From Synura sp. LO234KE (taxonomy: Eukaryota > Sar > Synurophyceae > Synurales > Mallomonadaceae), in assembly GCA_015143735.1 (NCBI GenBank), contig VKHC01000254.1, positions 1 to 14,527 on the forward strand: a stretch of DNA of 14,527 nt, written 5' to 3'. Below, one piece after another: positions 1-8,709 of the stretch (its first letter is position 1; each line of letters opens with the position of its first letter). Below the pieces are notes generated by a model. It was not told the origin of the DNA, did not search any database, and saw only the letters and a list, made by a program, of their open reading frames with translations. The position numbers were made by a program, and so were the translations under genes.

Positions 1-189
1 TTTGGTACTTGTGCTACTTATGTCGAGTGTGTGTTATTGTACACCCCTACAGTATTGCCTTGCTTGTTATTAAAATGCTTTTTTTGCATTCTAAGTAACA
101 TTTTCAAGATATTAGAGGTTCTAAAGGGAGTAAAGTGGTTGGATATAGGTATTTCTAAGTGCAACAAATAAGCACAAACACGTTCGTGC
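1..189. other. AT-rich sequence without recognisable gene
   Basis: No open frame of useful length and no RNA signature is visible here. The only structure is a minor hairpin around AATGC-T7-GCATT near 75-91. It may be the flank of the AT-rich block that carries the virus-like genes further right. Confidence 0.5.
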
Positions 190-320
190 TCTTAGCAGTA
201 AAATCAAAACGTGTAGGTTTGTAACAGGTTAGAAACGCTTGAAAAAGGGTAGATATTCACTCTTAGCAGTAAAATCAAAACGTGTAGGTTAGAAACGCTT
301 GAAAAAGGGTAGATATTCAC
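190..320. repeat. Direct tandem repeat, two units (71 bp and 60 bp)
   Basis: Unit 1 (190-260) and unit 2 (261-320) both run from TCTTAGCAGTAAAATC to GGGTAGATATTCAC without a visible substitution. Unit 1 has 11 extra bases between two AGGTT copies. Unit 2 is what results if one AGGTT and the spacer are lost by slippage. No coding role is apparent. Confidence 0.9.
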
Positions 321-392
321 TTAAAACAATCTAGAGATATATTAGGAACAAGAATACTGCATAGTAGACCATTTATATGCTAATATCGAAAA

Positions 393-548
393 ATGCAACC
401 CTTTAAGTACTTAGTGCCAATGCAGATTGGAATCGCTTGGATAGAATCATTAATTCCAGATTCTGAATTAAAATTAATGCAATCAGTAATTAAAAATATT
501 ATTGATGATTCAAAAACAAAAACTAGTGTATTTCTATGGCAAAATTAA
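393..548 (+). CDS. Short AT-rich open frame, 51 residues, possible 3' remnant of a virus-like gene
   Basis: The frame starts with ATG at 393 and stops with TAA at 546-548; an upstream in-frame TAA lies at 381-383. The C-terminal half reads like real protein (for example ESLIPDSELKLMQSVIK and SKTKTSVFLWQN) with AT-rich codon use similar to the minus-strand gene at 638-1437. The N-terminal residues may not be original, because the left edge of the coding-like sequence is not clear. It ends tail to tail with the minus-strand gene, about 90 bp apart, an arrangement common in compact viral genomes. The family is not recognised. It could also be a chance open frame. Confidence 0.35.
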   Translation: MQPFKYLVPMQIGIAWIESLIPDSELKLMQSVIKNIIDDSKTKTSVFLWQN

Positions 549-651
549 TTTAAATTTGATACCTTAGCAATTTATATTTGATACCTTAGCAATTTAAATT
601 TGATACCTTAGCAATTTAAATTTGATACCTTAGCAATTTAAATTTGATACC
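547..651. repeat. 22-bp tandem repeat, about 4.8 copies
   Basis: The unit is AATTTAAATTTGATACCTTA followed by GC. Units start at 547, 569, 591, 613 and 635, the last being partial (17 bp). Only the second unit has a visible substitution (A to T). The rightmost partial unit overlaps the stop codon and last codons of the minus-strand virus-like gene (stop at 638-640), so the array looks like slippage amplification of the 3' end of that gene. Confidence 0.93.
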
Positions 652-1437
652 AATTACTAGAATAACAAACAAATGTAGCTGATGTTATACCAGTTGATGG
701 TGAAATATTTAAAACATTTGTTCCAGTTGTCTGACCTGTTAAAAAATTATATTATCACTTGAATTATATGAATATATATTACATGTTAATGCAACATTAG
801 AAAATAATCGTCTTATTGTTTTTTTGTTCCATTAGTTGGATTTTGGGGTAAATAAATTGTAGTATTTCCTAAATCTACTAAATAAGTCTCATATAATCCA
901 GTGTTAGGTAAAATTTTTAATGATGCTGTTGATCCATTATCATAATATGCACTTGTTTTAAAAATTGAATATATACTTTGTGAATTTAAATTAACATTAG
1001 TTGTATTTATTGCATTAGATGTGATATTTCCTTGTGTATTTAAATCCCCTTTTCTATTATTTATTATTAATTTACATACTGCAACTGCTGCATTTGAATA
1101 AACAAAGCCAACTGAATACCAAGAATTTATAGCTAAATTAAAATTGCTATAAGAAAAACCATCTGCTGTTCCACTAGCAATTCCATTAATAATTTTTGGA
1201 TTTGATATTGTTGTAGAATCAAAACTATTTGTTGATCCCGCATAGAAAGTTGTAGAAGAAGATATTGATGGAGCATTTATATTATTTGAAAAATTAGATG
1301 CATTATTTTGATTTAAAACTCCATTATTTGTTATTCCATTTGATGTTATTAATCCAGATGAATTTACTTTTAGATTATATGAATCAATTGTGAATGCACC
1401 TTGTCCAATAATTGATGGATTTCCACCAACAAAGATC
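638..1437 (-). pseudogene. 5'-truncated, frameshifted virus-like Asn/Ser/Thr-rich repetitive protein
   Basis: The main open stretch runs from about 1437 down to 813 on the minus strand. It is rich in Asn, Ser, Thr, Gly and Ile, with short beta-type repeats such as NGITNNGVLNQNN and GNITSNAINTTNVN. This is the look of fibre-like or low-complexity surface proteins of large DNA viruses and phages; that similarity is from memory of style, not from a search. Below 813 coding-like sequence continues in other frames to a TAA at 638-640, after shifts at a T7 run (819-825) and an A6 run (741-746). The start codon is missing: the reading frame formally extends to an ATG at 1482-1484, but that part lies in the GC-richer retroelement sequence. 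The composition break at about 1434 marks a fusion point. Both shifts sit in homopolymers, so they may be decay or sequencing error. A function cannot be assigned. Confidence 0.6.
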
Positions 1438-4400
1438 GTTATCCAAAGCGCTTTAACCGAATGCGCACCTACATCTATCGTCAACGCACATCACCCGAAC
1501 AAACCGACCTAACAACCTACAGTCCAGAAAGCTCCGTCCCAACCCTTATCAAGTCGATCCAGCGACCCTTCTTCTGAGAAACGTGGGCGCCAATACCGCC
1601 GAGATTCTGAAATCTCTCCCCCCAGAGAGGATTACTATACACGGCATGTTTCCTCCTCGCGCCCTCCTCGTCATGTCTCCTCCAAAAGCCGTGACGGTGA
1701 CCTCTCCAATACCCAACGACGTTATCGATCACGTCGCGACCGCGACTCGTCTCCTGAACGACGTGAATCTCCCAACCGTCGCACCCGCGACTCCTCCACT
1801 GTCCAATTGGACACTACCTCCCGTGACTCCTCGCGTAGATCACCAAACCGGGATAACGATTCTTCCCGTCGGGCTCATAATTACTCCTCTGACTATGCTT
1901 CTATGTCCTCCTCCCAACAAACCACTGCCCCAACTCAGGTCTACCAAAGTCCTAGACCCTCCGAACCAGACCCTGACATTCACCGTCGGGCAAGGGAACC
2001 TTCCCCTGAAAACCGTAATCTGCGTCCTCACCCGTCGACTCTAACCACTAGTCCTGAACCAGCACCACTTCCGACTGTCGCACCTATCACACCAGTTATT
2101 GATCTCACTACCGGGATCGATCATGCAGAATCTGCCGAGACAATGGACCCATTTCAGTTTGTCCCCTCCCACGGATAGCGCCATGGCCACGGATGTGATT
2201 GCGTACTCCATACCAGAATTTATCCAATACTACTGGCAACGCATAGAGATATTTCACTGGTTCCCAGACAGTGAAGAAGCTCTTCTTCATCATCTCCTCC
2301 AAATTTCTGACCGTCTTTACAGTCCTAACACACCCGCCTCGTTTTTTCATCATAAACTACCATCGTTCCACAATAATCGGCTGACCACAACAATCCTCTA
2401 GCACTAGCACGCCTCGTACGCCGACTCACCTCAGCTAACGCTGACTTCTTCTACATTCCCTGGGATGAAATCAACTACTTTCCCAACCGCGGACCTGATC
2501 GTGATCCACCTCCAGGTGATGCCACCGGAACACTATAAGCGGCCAACCACAACCAACCCCACGACCCAGGCTCAAAATACCTCTCAATCCTCCACCAGCT
2601 CGTTCTGGGGCTGGGCTGCCGGAGATGTCCAGCCTTCCTGGTATACGCGCTCGACCAATAATCAACCACCACGTCACAAAGTTTCCAAACTACATTTACG
2701 ACCCGTCCAAGCCGTCGTCAACACCGTTCGAAATGATCTCACTATACATGAACATCAATATGTTCACCTTCCTTTTTAGTTATCCTTAAAAAGCAATATG
2801 CCGAAATCGACCACGTATTCAGACAAGAAAGTGCCATCCTCATTGCCACAGCAATGCTTACCATCGAAACACTGTCGTCTCTTCGTCGTGCACACGCAAC
2901 CTCCACTCGCCGCCTACTCTCACATGATGACAAGTCAATTCAAGGTCAACTGGAACGAATTGATCTTATCATTGAATCCAGTGAGCATCTTCAACCTCAA
3001 CGAGACAACATCTTCCTCATTGATCTTGACATTCTTACCGACAACCTTTCCTATTACTGCCGCCATCTTCTCCAAACTATCAATACCACTGCTGTTGAAA
3101 CATTACTCGACATTCTCCAAGCTGTTCAAACCCGTCAAGAGCCCTCTTCGAGTAACGATCATCTTTCTCATACCTCACTCCAACCCCGTATCCAAGCTCT
3201 AATTCAAAGTCATGGGCTCAGGCTCGAAAGCCTCATCAGCTCCGCTAATCCAATAATATGTGCGAACTACTTCATCCGCAGTGGCATGACACCTCCACTC
3301 ACTTCAACTTTCCACTTCCTTCTGCTTCAAGTCAAATTCTCCATCCATCTCAGGAAGATCTCCTCCGCCAAATAAGCAGTTCACTCTCCCGAATCAAAGT
3401 TCCAACTCACTACTGCGATCTTCCACGACTAATTGTTCTCACTCAAGCGCACCTTCTGATCCGGCCCTCTATACGATTCCTAATTCAACCATTCGCGCGA
3501 TATGAACTCGATAACTTCTCTTTCCAAATAAAAGAACACCTACCATTACAATCGTTAAGTCACTTTGATCCCTCTACCATCGATAGGGACGATCGTCATC
3601 CAATTATCCAAGAATGCGCAGGGACCAGCGAGACTGTCAATCACCCTCTACTCCCATCAAACACTTCCGACACTTCACAACCAATTTTTCCTATCGAAGC
3701 ACCTCCAACCAAATACCACAAGCGCATTTCTAACGCCGATACTCTCCGACGCAGTTCTTCTCGAATGCAACATCTTTTTGTAGGAAATACCAATACTTTC
3801 TCAATCCGATCTAATCCGCAACTGCTGGGACATCCGTAATCTATGCCAGCATGATCATAACAATCCAAACATTCAAAGCCTCACCAGACACCAAGCTCCT
3901 TCCAACACTTACCAAATAACTCCACCTTCTTCGAGCAGAAATTCAACTATGTCATCGTCCTTCATCAGCGTACCAAACCTCGCGCACGATGTGTCATCAC
4001 TTGCAGTCGACCCTCTCCCCTGAACCGGTCTAATACCATCAGAGAGTCCAACGCAGTTCTCTGCTTAATCCAACTCACCTACGACATTCCACGAAGCTTC
4101 CCTAACCCTACCCACATCTCCACCACCAGCTCCGTCTACACCTAACTCACCGACTCCTTGTATACTTCCAGAACCAGACCCCACGTTTTCTCCTCTACCT
4201 CCATCATCATCCAGCCCAAACCATGTCGCATATTCAAATGCGATGGCATGTCCTGATTACTGCTCTATTCCCTCGTCGTTCTCCTTTCCTCTATGTGTGG
4301 CCTCACCAACCGCCTTAGAATCAACCCCACTGAAACCGCAAACGTCCTAGTACCCACTAGACCTTCGACACCTATCCTTGATTCCCTACTTCATGATGAG

Positions 4401-4862
4401 CTTCTTCCGACAACAACACAATCTGATTCCATACCTCTCTTAGACACCACCGTGGTTCTACCTTTCATTACACCATCCTCAACTAGTGATCCCGTATCCT
4501 CCCAGCCTGAAACTCCATCTGATCGCATTCACTCCAATATACATGCGCCTACATTTAATCCCTTAAATAGACTTCCTGTGTATAAACCTCGGCTCACTAG
4601 AAGTGTTCACCGCCGCAATCCCACCACCCAACTCCCACCCTCAAGCTTTCGTCGCGCCATTCCCACCAGAGCTACTAATAGTATCTCTCAGTTCAGCGGT
4701 CTACGTCGCAGTTCCCGTCTTCATGCCTTAAACAGTGTTCTCTCACCAAACGCAAAGTCAAACCTGCGTACTCAATTCACTCACTCTAAAAATGATCAAC
4801 CTAACACCGTTTACGTTACTACCGAAAAACCGCCTGAGATAGAACCCCAATCCTCGACTTTA
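1434..4862 (+). pseudogene. Gag-like N-terminal region of the copia element, multiply frameshifted
   Basis: Coding-like sequence jumps between frames: 1434-1574, 1513-2178, about 2180-2380, 2383-2535, about 2540-2779, 2779 to about 3255, 3258-3839, about 4100-4350, then 4293 onward. The segment 1513-2178 is strongly Arg/Ser/Asp/Pro rich (RRYRSRRDRDSSPERRE), like a basic nucleic-acid-binding tail. The segment from about 2180 has a folded look (IPEFIQYYWQRIEIFHWFP, then ADFFYIPWDEINYF), and 2788-3255 is helical looking. A shift sits at a T5 run (2773-2777). Part of 4100-4290 is Pro/Ser rich. No CCHC zinc knuckle was found. A GLRRSSRL stretch near 4700 resembles a motif usually met between integrase and RT. 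At about 3.4 kb this is far longer than a normal copia gag. Assignment rests on position and frame continuity toward the protease, and foreign sequence may be included. Confidence 0.55.
3840..4100 (+). other. Degenerate stretch in the gag-like region without a clear frame
   Basis: Between the stop after 3839 and the Pro-rich frame that opens near 4100, no frame stays open for long. Composition remains like that of the flanking gag-like sequence (C-rich, A-rich + strand), so it is probably decayed coding sequence and not a separate insertion. Confidence 0.5.
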
Positions 4863-5140
4863 ATCAAGTTCAAAGTCATTCTCGACTCTGGAGCGACGGC
4901 TCATATGTTCAATAACATCGCTCATTTCATCAAATATACCCCGTGTAACAACCCAAATGAACACCGAGTTTGAGTTGTCAATGGCACGTCAGTTCCAGTC
5001 TTAGGTTTCGGAAAACTTCCCGGAAATCTTACCATCCTCTTCGTACCAGATCTTGGGAACAACATCCTCTCCGTTGATTCGCTCGACCAAGAAGGGTTCT
5101 CAACACTCTTTGCCGGAAGTTTAGCGAAAGTTTGCCAACG
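4863..5140 (+). pseudogene. Aspartic protease domain of the copia element
   Basis: This is the retroviral-type aspartic protease that cuts the Gag-Pol polyprotein; it acts as a dimer inside the virus-like particle. The active-site motif LDSGATAHM starts at 4881. It sits in the frame that opens at 4293 and is followed by the family's usual downstream motifs: VVNGTSVPVLGFGKL and, later, LFVPDLGNNILSVDSL. A TGA at 4971-4973 interrupts the frame between these blocks, where CGA (Arg) would fit, so a C-to-T change in a CpG is the simplest explanation. Downstream the same frame continues into the pre-integrase region. The catalytic Asp itself is intact. Confidence 0.88.
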
Positions 5141-5616
5141 AAGTAATCGTCAAATTGTTCTTCAAATCCTGAAAGACAAAGTAACCAACTTGTATACTCT
5201 TTGTCAGCGAGCATTTAACATTCCGCATCAAGCGTGTCTCGCACATTGCTGCTCCAATTTAAACCCAAATATGTGAGTACATTACATCTACGGCCATCCT
5301 AGCTCTGCACGTGTAAGATATTTATGCAGATGTCTCGGTCTCAAAACAAAAACCTCTCTGTCAAACAATTCTAGAGTGATCGTCAAATTGTTCTTCAAAT
5401 CCTGAAAGACAAAGTAACCAACTTGTATACTCTTTGTCAACACGACTTTGAGCGAGCATTTAACATTCCGCATCAAGCGTGTCTCGCACATTGCTGCTCC
5501 GATTTAAACCCAAATATGTGAGTACATTACATCTACGGCCATCCTAACTCCGCACGTACAAGATATTTATGCAGATGTCTCGGTCTCAAAACAAAAACCT
5601 CTCTGTCAAACAATTC
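5141..5616 (+). repeat. Direct duplication of about 235 bp within the pre-integrase region
   Basis: Copy 1 is 5141-5371 and copy 2 is 5374-5616. They differ by a 12-bp stretch present only in copy 2 (about 5440-5451) and by six substitutions, all transitions (5145/5378, 5256/5501, 5302/5547, 5306/5551, 5313/5558, 5314/5559). Copy 2 keeps the more natural protein reading through the 12-bp stretch (QHDFERAF), so copy 1 probably suffered an in-frame deletion. Confidence 0.95.
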
Positions 5617-5650
5617 ATACATGCCATCTTGTCAAAACAACAAGGCATAA
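5141..5650 (+). pseudogene. Gag-pre-integrase region, present twice in tandem
   Basis: The motif HYIYGHPSSARVRYLC (from about 5280) matches the His-containing half of the zinc-binding N-terminal integrase domain of copia elements, usually WHxRLGHPS. The block occurs again as HYIYGHPNSARTRYLC from about 5525. A TGA precedes it in both copies (5274-5276 and 5519-5521), so that stop predates the duplication. After copy 2 the sequence goes on to MPSCQNNKA, the Cys half of the finger, in which the first of the two Cys appears to be Met. A TAA at 5648-5650 ends that frame. Copy 1 is in frame with the protease, and copy 2 is displaced by 245 bp and therefore out of frame. Confidence 0.82.
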
Positions 5651-6122
5651 AATAAGCAAACATAGTGAACGCATGCAAATTCTTGGGAAAATATGGCACC
5701 ATGATGCAAAAGGCCCATTTGCAACTTCCTCCGTTCACTATGCTAATCGCTATCAATGCTCGTTTCGCGAATCCAAATCTCGATTAAACTACCTAACCTG
5801 CATGAAGCACAAGTCTGACGTATATGATTCCACCAAACTATGGATAAAGCAATATATCATTTCACTACCAGTAACCCATCCGGATCTTGGTCCCATCTTT
5901 GTCGCCAGTGACATGGGTGAATTCAACAAAGAGCTAATCCGGGATGAACTTCTTGCACCAAATGGGATCTTCTCTGTTACCACGTGTCCACATGTCCCTG
6001 CACACAACGGGGTCGTTGATCGTCTTTGGCAGAACCTCTCTGATATCACCATATGTCCACTTCTAGCCTCCAATCTTCCGGAATCGTTTTAGGAAGAGTC
6101 AGCAAAATGTGCTAATTACATT
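5651..6122 (+). pseudogene. Integrase catalytic core (DDE type), interrupted by insertion
   Basis: This rve-type integrase core would join element cDNA to the host chromosome. The open frame 5673-6092 gives HHDAKGPF (first catalytic Asp, codon 5703), KHKSDV, then VASDMGEF (second Asp, codon 5910), and HVPAHNGVVDRLWQN. Exactly 35 residues separate the second Asp from the Asp of VVDR (codon 6018), where the family has Glu (NGVAER). The catalytic Glu is thus replaced by Asp, a single-base change. A TAG at 6090-6092 stands where the family has Trp, and the frame goes on as EESAKCANYI. It is then cut at 6122 by the inserted element, with the rest of the motif resuming at 8912. Confidence 0.9.
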
Positions 6123-6150
6123 AGGAAAATCTTGTACATAATGTGGATAG
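6123..6150 (+). repeat. Left terminal inverted repeat of the inserted DNA transposon
   Basis: It reads AGGAAAATCTTGTACATAAT and then GTGGATAG. It pairs with 8884-8911 on the opposite strand, with five mismatches, three of them transitions. The inner nine bases also begin a separate perfect hairpin at 6142-6164. Confidence 0.85.
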
Positions 6151-6164
6151 AAAGTCTATCCACA
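6142..6164. repeat. Perfect 9-bp palindrome with 5-nt loop at the left transposon end
   Basis: TGTGGATAG and CTATCCACA flank the loop AAAGT. One arm belongs to the TIR and the other lies just inside it. The right end has only the single TIR copy of this motif. It could be a subterminal transposase-binding repeat or a cruciform-forming site. Confidence 0.8.
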
Positions 6165-7496
6165 GGCGATAATTAGTCTTTTTTAGTTCGAAGGGCGTAA
6201 GTTTTGTTTTAGTGTCGTAAAATGCTATTATTAATTCATTTTAGTATATCTGAAGTATTACTGGTACTTAGTTATCTATACACTAGTGCTTGCGGCGTCG
6301 GTGCGTCGACAGTTTCACATTCCTCGTCGGCCGGCGGTGGTGCACCTGAGTGAAGAACTACAACTAGTACCATTTTTACTTTTAATACTCCTTACAGACC
6401 TAGATAGGTTATTCCATGCACTAATTTAGTTTAGATACTACTATATTGGCTTAGTTTGAACGTTCTATACGAGCTCTAAAACACTACCAACGCGTTCAGC
6501 ATATCATGGCAGTGAGAACAAGATCAAACAAAGAGATTGCTTAATTTATTGAACATGTATAAAAACTATAATTTAAACGTAGGCATGACGCACTTAAGCA
6601 CTTAAACATATCTTTCAAGAGAATTAAACATTTCCGTCGACTATGGTTACTGTAAAAACAACAACAACAATAACCTGATTACTGACCTCCTAGATTTGCG
6701 CTCAGTATATCTGAAAACATTATATGTGCAGTTTAAAGCATTAATTACAAATTGTTTAGTAATTGTTTACATAGTACCTGTCCAAAACCGATGAATCAAG
6801 TTCGCAATACACGAAAGAAGATCAATCAGACTAACGAATGGTAGAAGGCCTATGAACATCTACTATGATTTTAAGCATCGCGGAAGCAATACTAGAAGCA
6901 TCAGCGGATGTCCATTAACGCCAAGAAGAAGTATTCAAAATCGGCATAAAAAATTAACAGTGTGCAAAAATACGCAAAAGACATTATGACCAACAAACTA
7001 TTGAATATTACAATCTACATGAACAACCACAACTATTTCGAGCATCGAAGAAATGAAGCTTGAAATATTAGTGAATGTTCACGTATTCCTTCGAGAGTGA
7101 TTCGGGTATGTAATACAAAAAAATAAAATATTAAAACCACACCACCACCACCAACAAAAACAACAGCAGCAACAACAAAATTTTATGTTCTATAAGCACT
7201 AGATCAATCTCTATATCACTAATGCAATTGATACAAATAACGATCGAATATTTATCGAGCTTATCAAATGAAGTTTTTGAAAATTTTGCTCTGTTGCTGA
7301 TGCAACTCACGATCACAATTCAACACAACCTACAATGGCCGTTATCGATAATTTTTAAAATTGAAGTCGAGGAAAACCATATTATCATTAGGATAATGAA
7401 GTTTTGTATTGAGAATCAAACAGCTCTGAGCTGCTCAAGGGATCAGGTGCCACTTGGAGTAAATCTTGAACGTACCACACGTCTTAATCCCCATGC
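6165..7496. other. Interior of the DNA transposon, AT-rich, no recognisable gene
   Basis: This stretch has frequent stops in all frames. The longest + strand open frame is 7222-7509 (95 residues), which looks like no family I know and has no clear coding bias. A CA-rich/CAA-rich low-complexity tract lies at about 7135-7180 and a shorter CAA run near 6655-6672. A short GC-rich patch occurs at about 6290-6350. Nothing resembling a transposase, RNA gene or host exon was seen. Confidence 0.6.
7135..7180 (+). repeat. ACC/CAA/CAG trinucleotide low-complexity tract
   Basis: Consecutive ACC units are followed by CAA and CAG units with interruptions. It is a simple microsatellite-like tract. The minus-strand open frame across it (7131-7316) is an artefact of this composition. 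Confidence 0.8.
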
Positions 7497-8060
7497 AGGT
7501 AGAATTTAATTTCAAAATTTCTCTCTTTTATAAGAAAATTGCACATAGATATACATTTATGAGGAGACTATGTCGTATGACGATTGTAGATAATTAGGGG
7601 AGTGGCACTGCACCTATAAATGTGCTCATACGTCATAGTTCTGCTTTCTAGAAGAAGTTGAGAAATCGATCAATTCAGCCTAGTACGAGGAGGGGTCGAT
7701 CTTATCCCCCGTTTGGAATGCAATGAAGTTAGTATAAGATGTATTGCCACCTGGAGAAGCCAATTCGAAGGTGATATATCATCATTTCTCCTTAGGTAGT
7801 TTGCTTGACCAAAATTTTTATTTTTTATAACAGAGATGCCGATATAACTCTACATGCATGAGAAGACTATGTCGTATGACGATTGTAGATAATCAGGGGA
7901 GTGGCACTGCATCTATAAATGTGCTCATACGTCATAGTTCTGCTTTCTAGAAGAAGTTGAGAAATCGATCAATTCAGCCTAGTACGAGGAGGGGTCGATC
8001 TTATCCCCCGTTTGGAATGCAATGAAGTTAGTATAAGGTGCATCGGCACTTGGGTCTGCA
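7497..8060 (+). repeat. Two tandem units of about 297-299 bp
   Basis: Unit A begins at the AGGTAG of 7497 and unit B at the AGGTAG of 7794. Their cores, 7566-7738 and 7865-8037, differ at only two positions (7595/7894 and 7613/7912), both C/T. The flanks of the units are clearly more diverged, though still alignable (CAAAATTT, TTTTATAA, then GCCACCTGG against GGCACTTGG). A weaker trace (GGTGCCACTTGGAG near 7446) suggests the end of a third, older unit to the left. Each core has TATAAA (7615-7620, 7914-7919) inside a near-palindrome, so a promoter or old LTR origin is possible but unproven. Confidence 0.85.
7568..7638. repeat. Near-perfect 13-bp inverted repeat around a TATAAA, repeated in the next unit
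   Basis: CTATGTCGTATGA (7568-7580) and TCATACGTCATAG (7626-7638) pair with one mismatch across a 45-bp spacer containing TATAAA. The same arrangement recurs 299 bp downstream at 7867-7937. It could be a regulatory dyad or a small fold-back repeat. Confidence 0.7.
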
Positions 8061-8071
8061 TACCTCCTCTC

Positions 8072-8516
8072 ACTCCATCGCGTCGTAGTCCCAGTCTAGT
8101 AGGGTCTCATTGTTTCAATCCGTCTTTGCATGCATTATGTTTACATGTCAACGACACCACACGTTTCGATCTGTCTGTGCGTGTGACACTCGTCCAATAG
8201 TTACTTCACATATTATACTGTCGGAGTGCGACTCCTCACATCACTGTATTTCTAATTTTTGCTCCGTCCGTGCATCCGACCTTTCGTCTAACAGGGTTCC
8301 CATACTTTTAACTCCACCCACGTGTGTACCATCTCTCTATATTACCGCCTATCCACGTTGTAATCCGTCGGCGTGTATGACTTCCGGCCTCTATTAGCTC
8401 CTCCACGTCTTCCACTCCGTCTTCGCGTGTAGCGTATCTGCACGTTCCGCCCCATCCGTGGTTGTAGCATCTCTACTTGTCCTCGCGTCCCTACGTCTCG
8501 CTCTGTCTATATGGAA
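8072..8516 (+). repeat. Degenerate tandem repeats, period about 45-52 bp (copy 1)
   Basis: Variants of TCCGTCTTCGCGTGT recur near 8073, 8121, 8170, 8219, 8265, 8314, 8362, 8415, 8452 and about 8500. Between them lies a C/T-rich spacer of variable length. The repeats are old: no two look identical. The open frames 8012-8200 and 8110-8397 across it are probably by-products of the repetition. Confidence 0.55.
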
Positions 8517-8709
8517 TACTGAAATAACATTTAATGGTGCGATTTCATGCGCATTACGTGATAATGATGCAAGACCATGGGTGCCTCTAGTTTCCTTTGC
8601 GTGGTAATCTTATTTAATTAACAATCTCATCAAATCTATGCGGCCTAAAGCTTATCTCTGGTTTTGATTTAAAGATATTTCTTCACCAAAATAAACTTGA
8701 AGTTGATCT

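Noticed and set aside
547-651. Possible CRISPR array
   Set aside because: The 22-bp units are directly adjacent with no spacers.
1517-1732. Minus-strand open frames over the gag-like region (also 1840-2031, 2108-2353, 2471-2677, 2742-2933, 3641-3868)
   Set aside because: They mirror the + strand coding-like sequence, lack recognisable motifs and are explained by its composition.
5029-6073. Minus-strand frames over the protease and integrase (5029-5214, 5288-5491, 5789-6073)
   Set aside because: The + strand shows clear copia domains here, so these are shadows.
7222-7509. 95-residue + strand frame in the transposon interior
   Set aside because: No similarity, AT-rich composition, and it runs across the start of the tandem units. 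It is not supported as a gene.
7675-7740. AGCCTAGTACGAGGAGGGG resembles the sarcin-ricin loop region of large-subunit rRNA
   Set aside because: The match is about a dozen bases and the sequence on either side does not follow rRNA. The second rRNA half of the loop is absent.
8012-8397. + strand frames of 62 and 95 residues in the repeat field, repeated at 9499-9798 and 9708-9995
   Set aside because: They run over degenerate ~48-bp repeats in different frames and show no domain. Their perfect conservation is due to the 1598-bp duplication, not selection.
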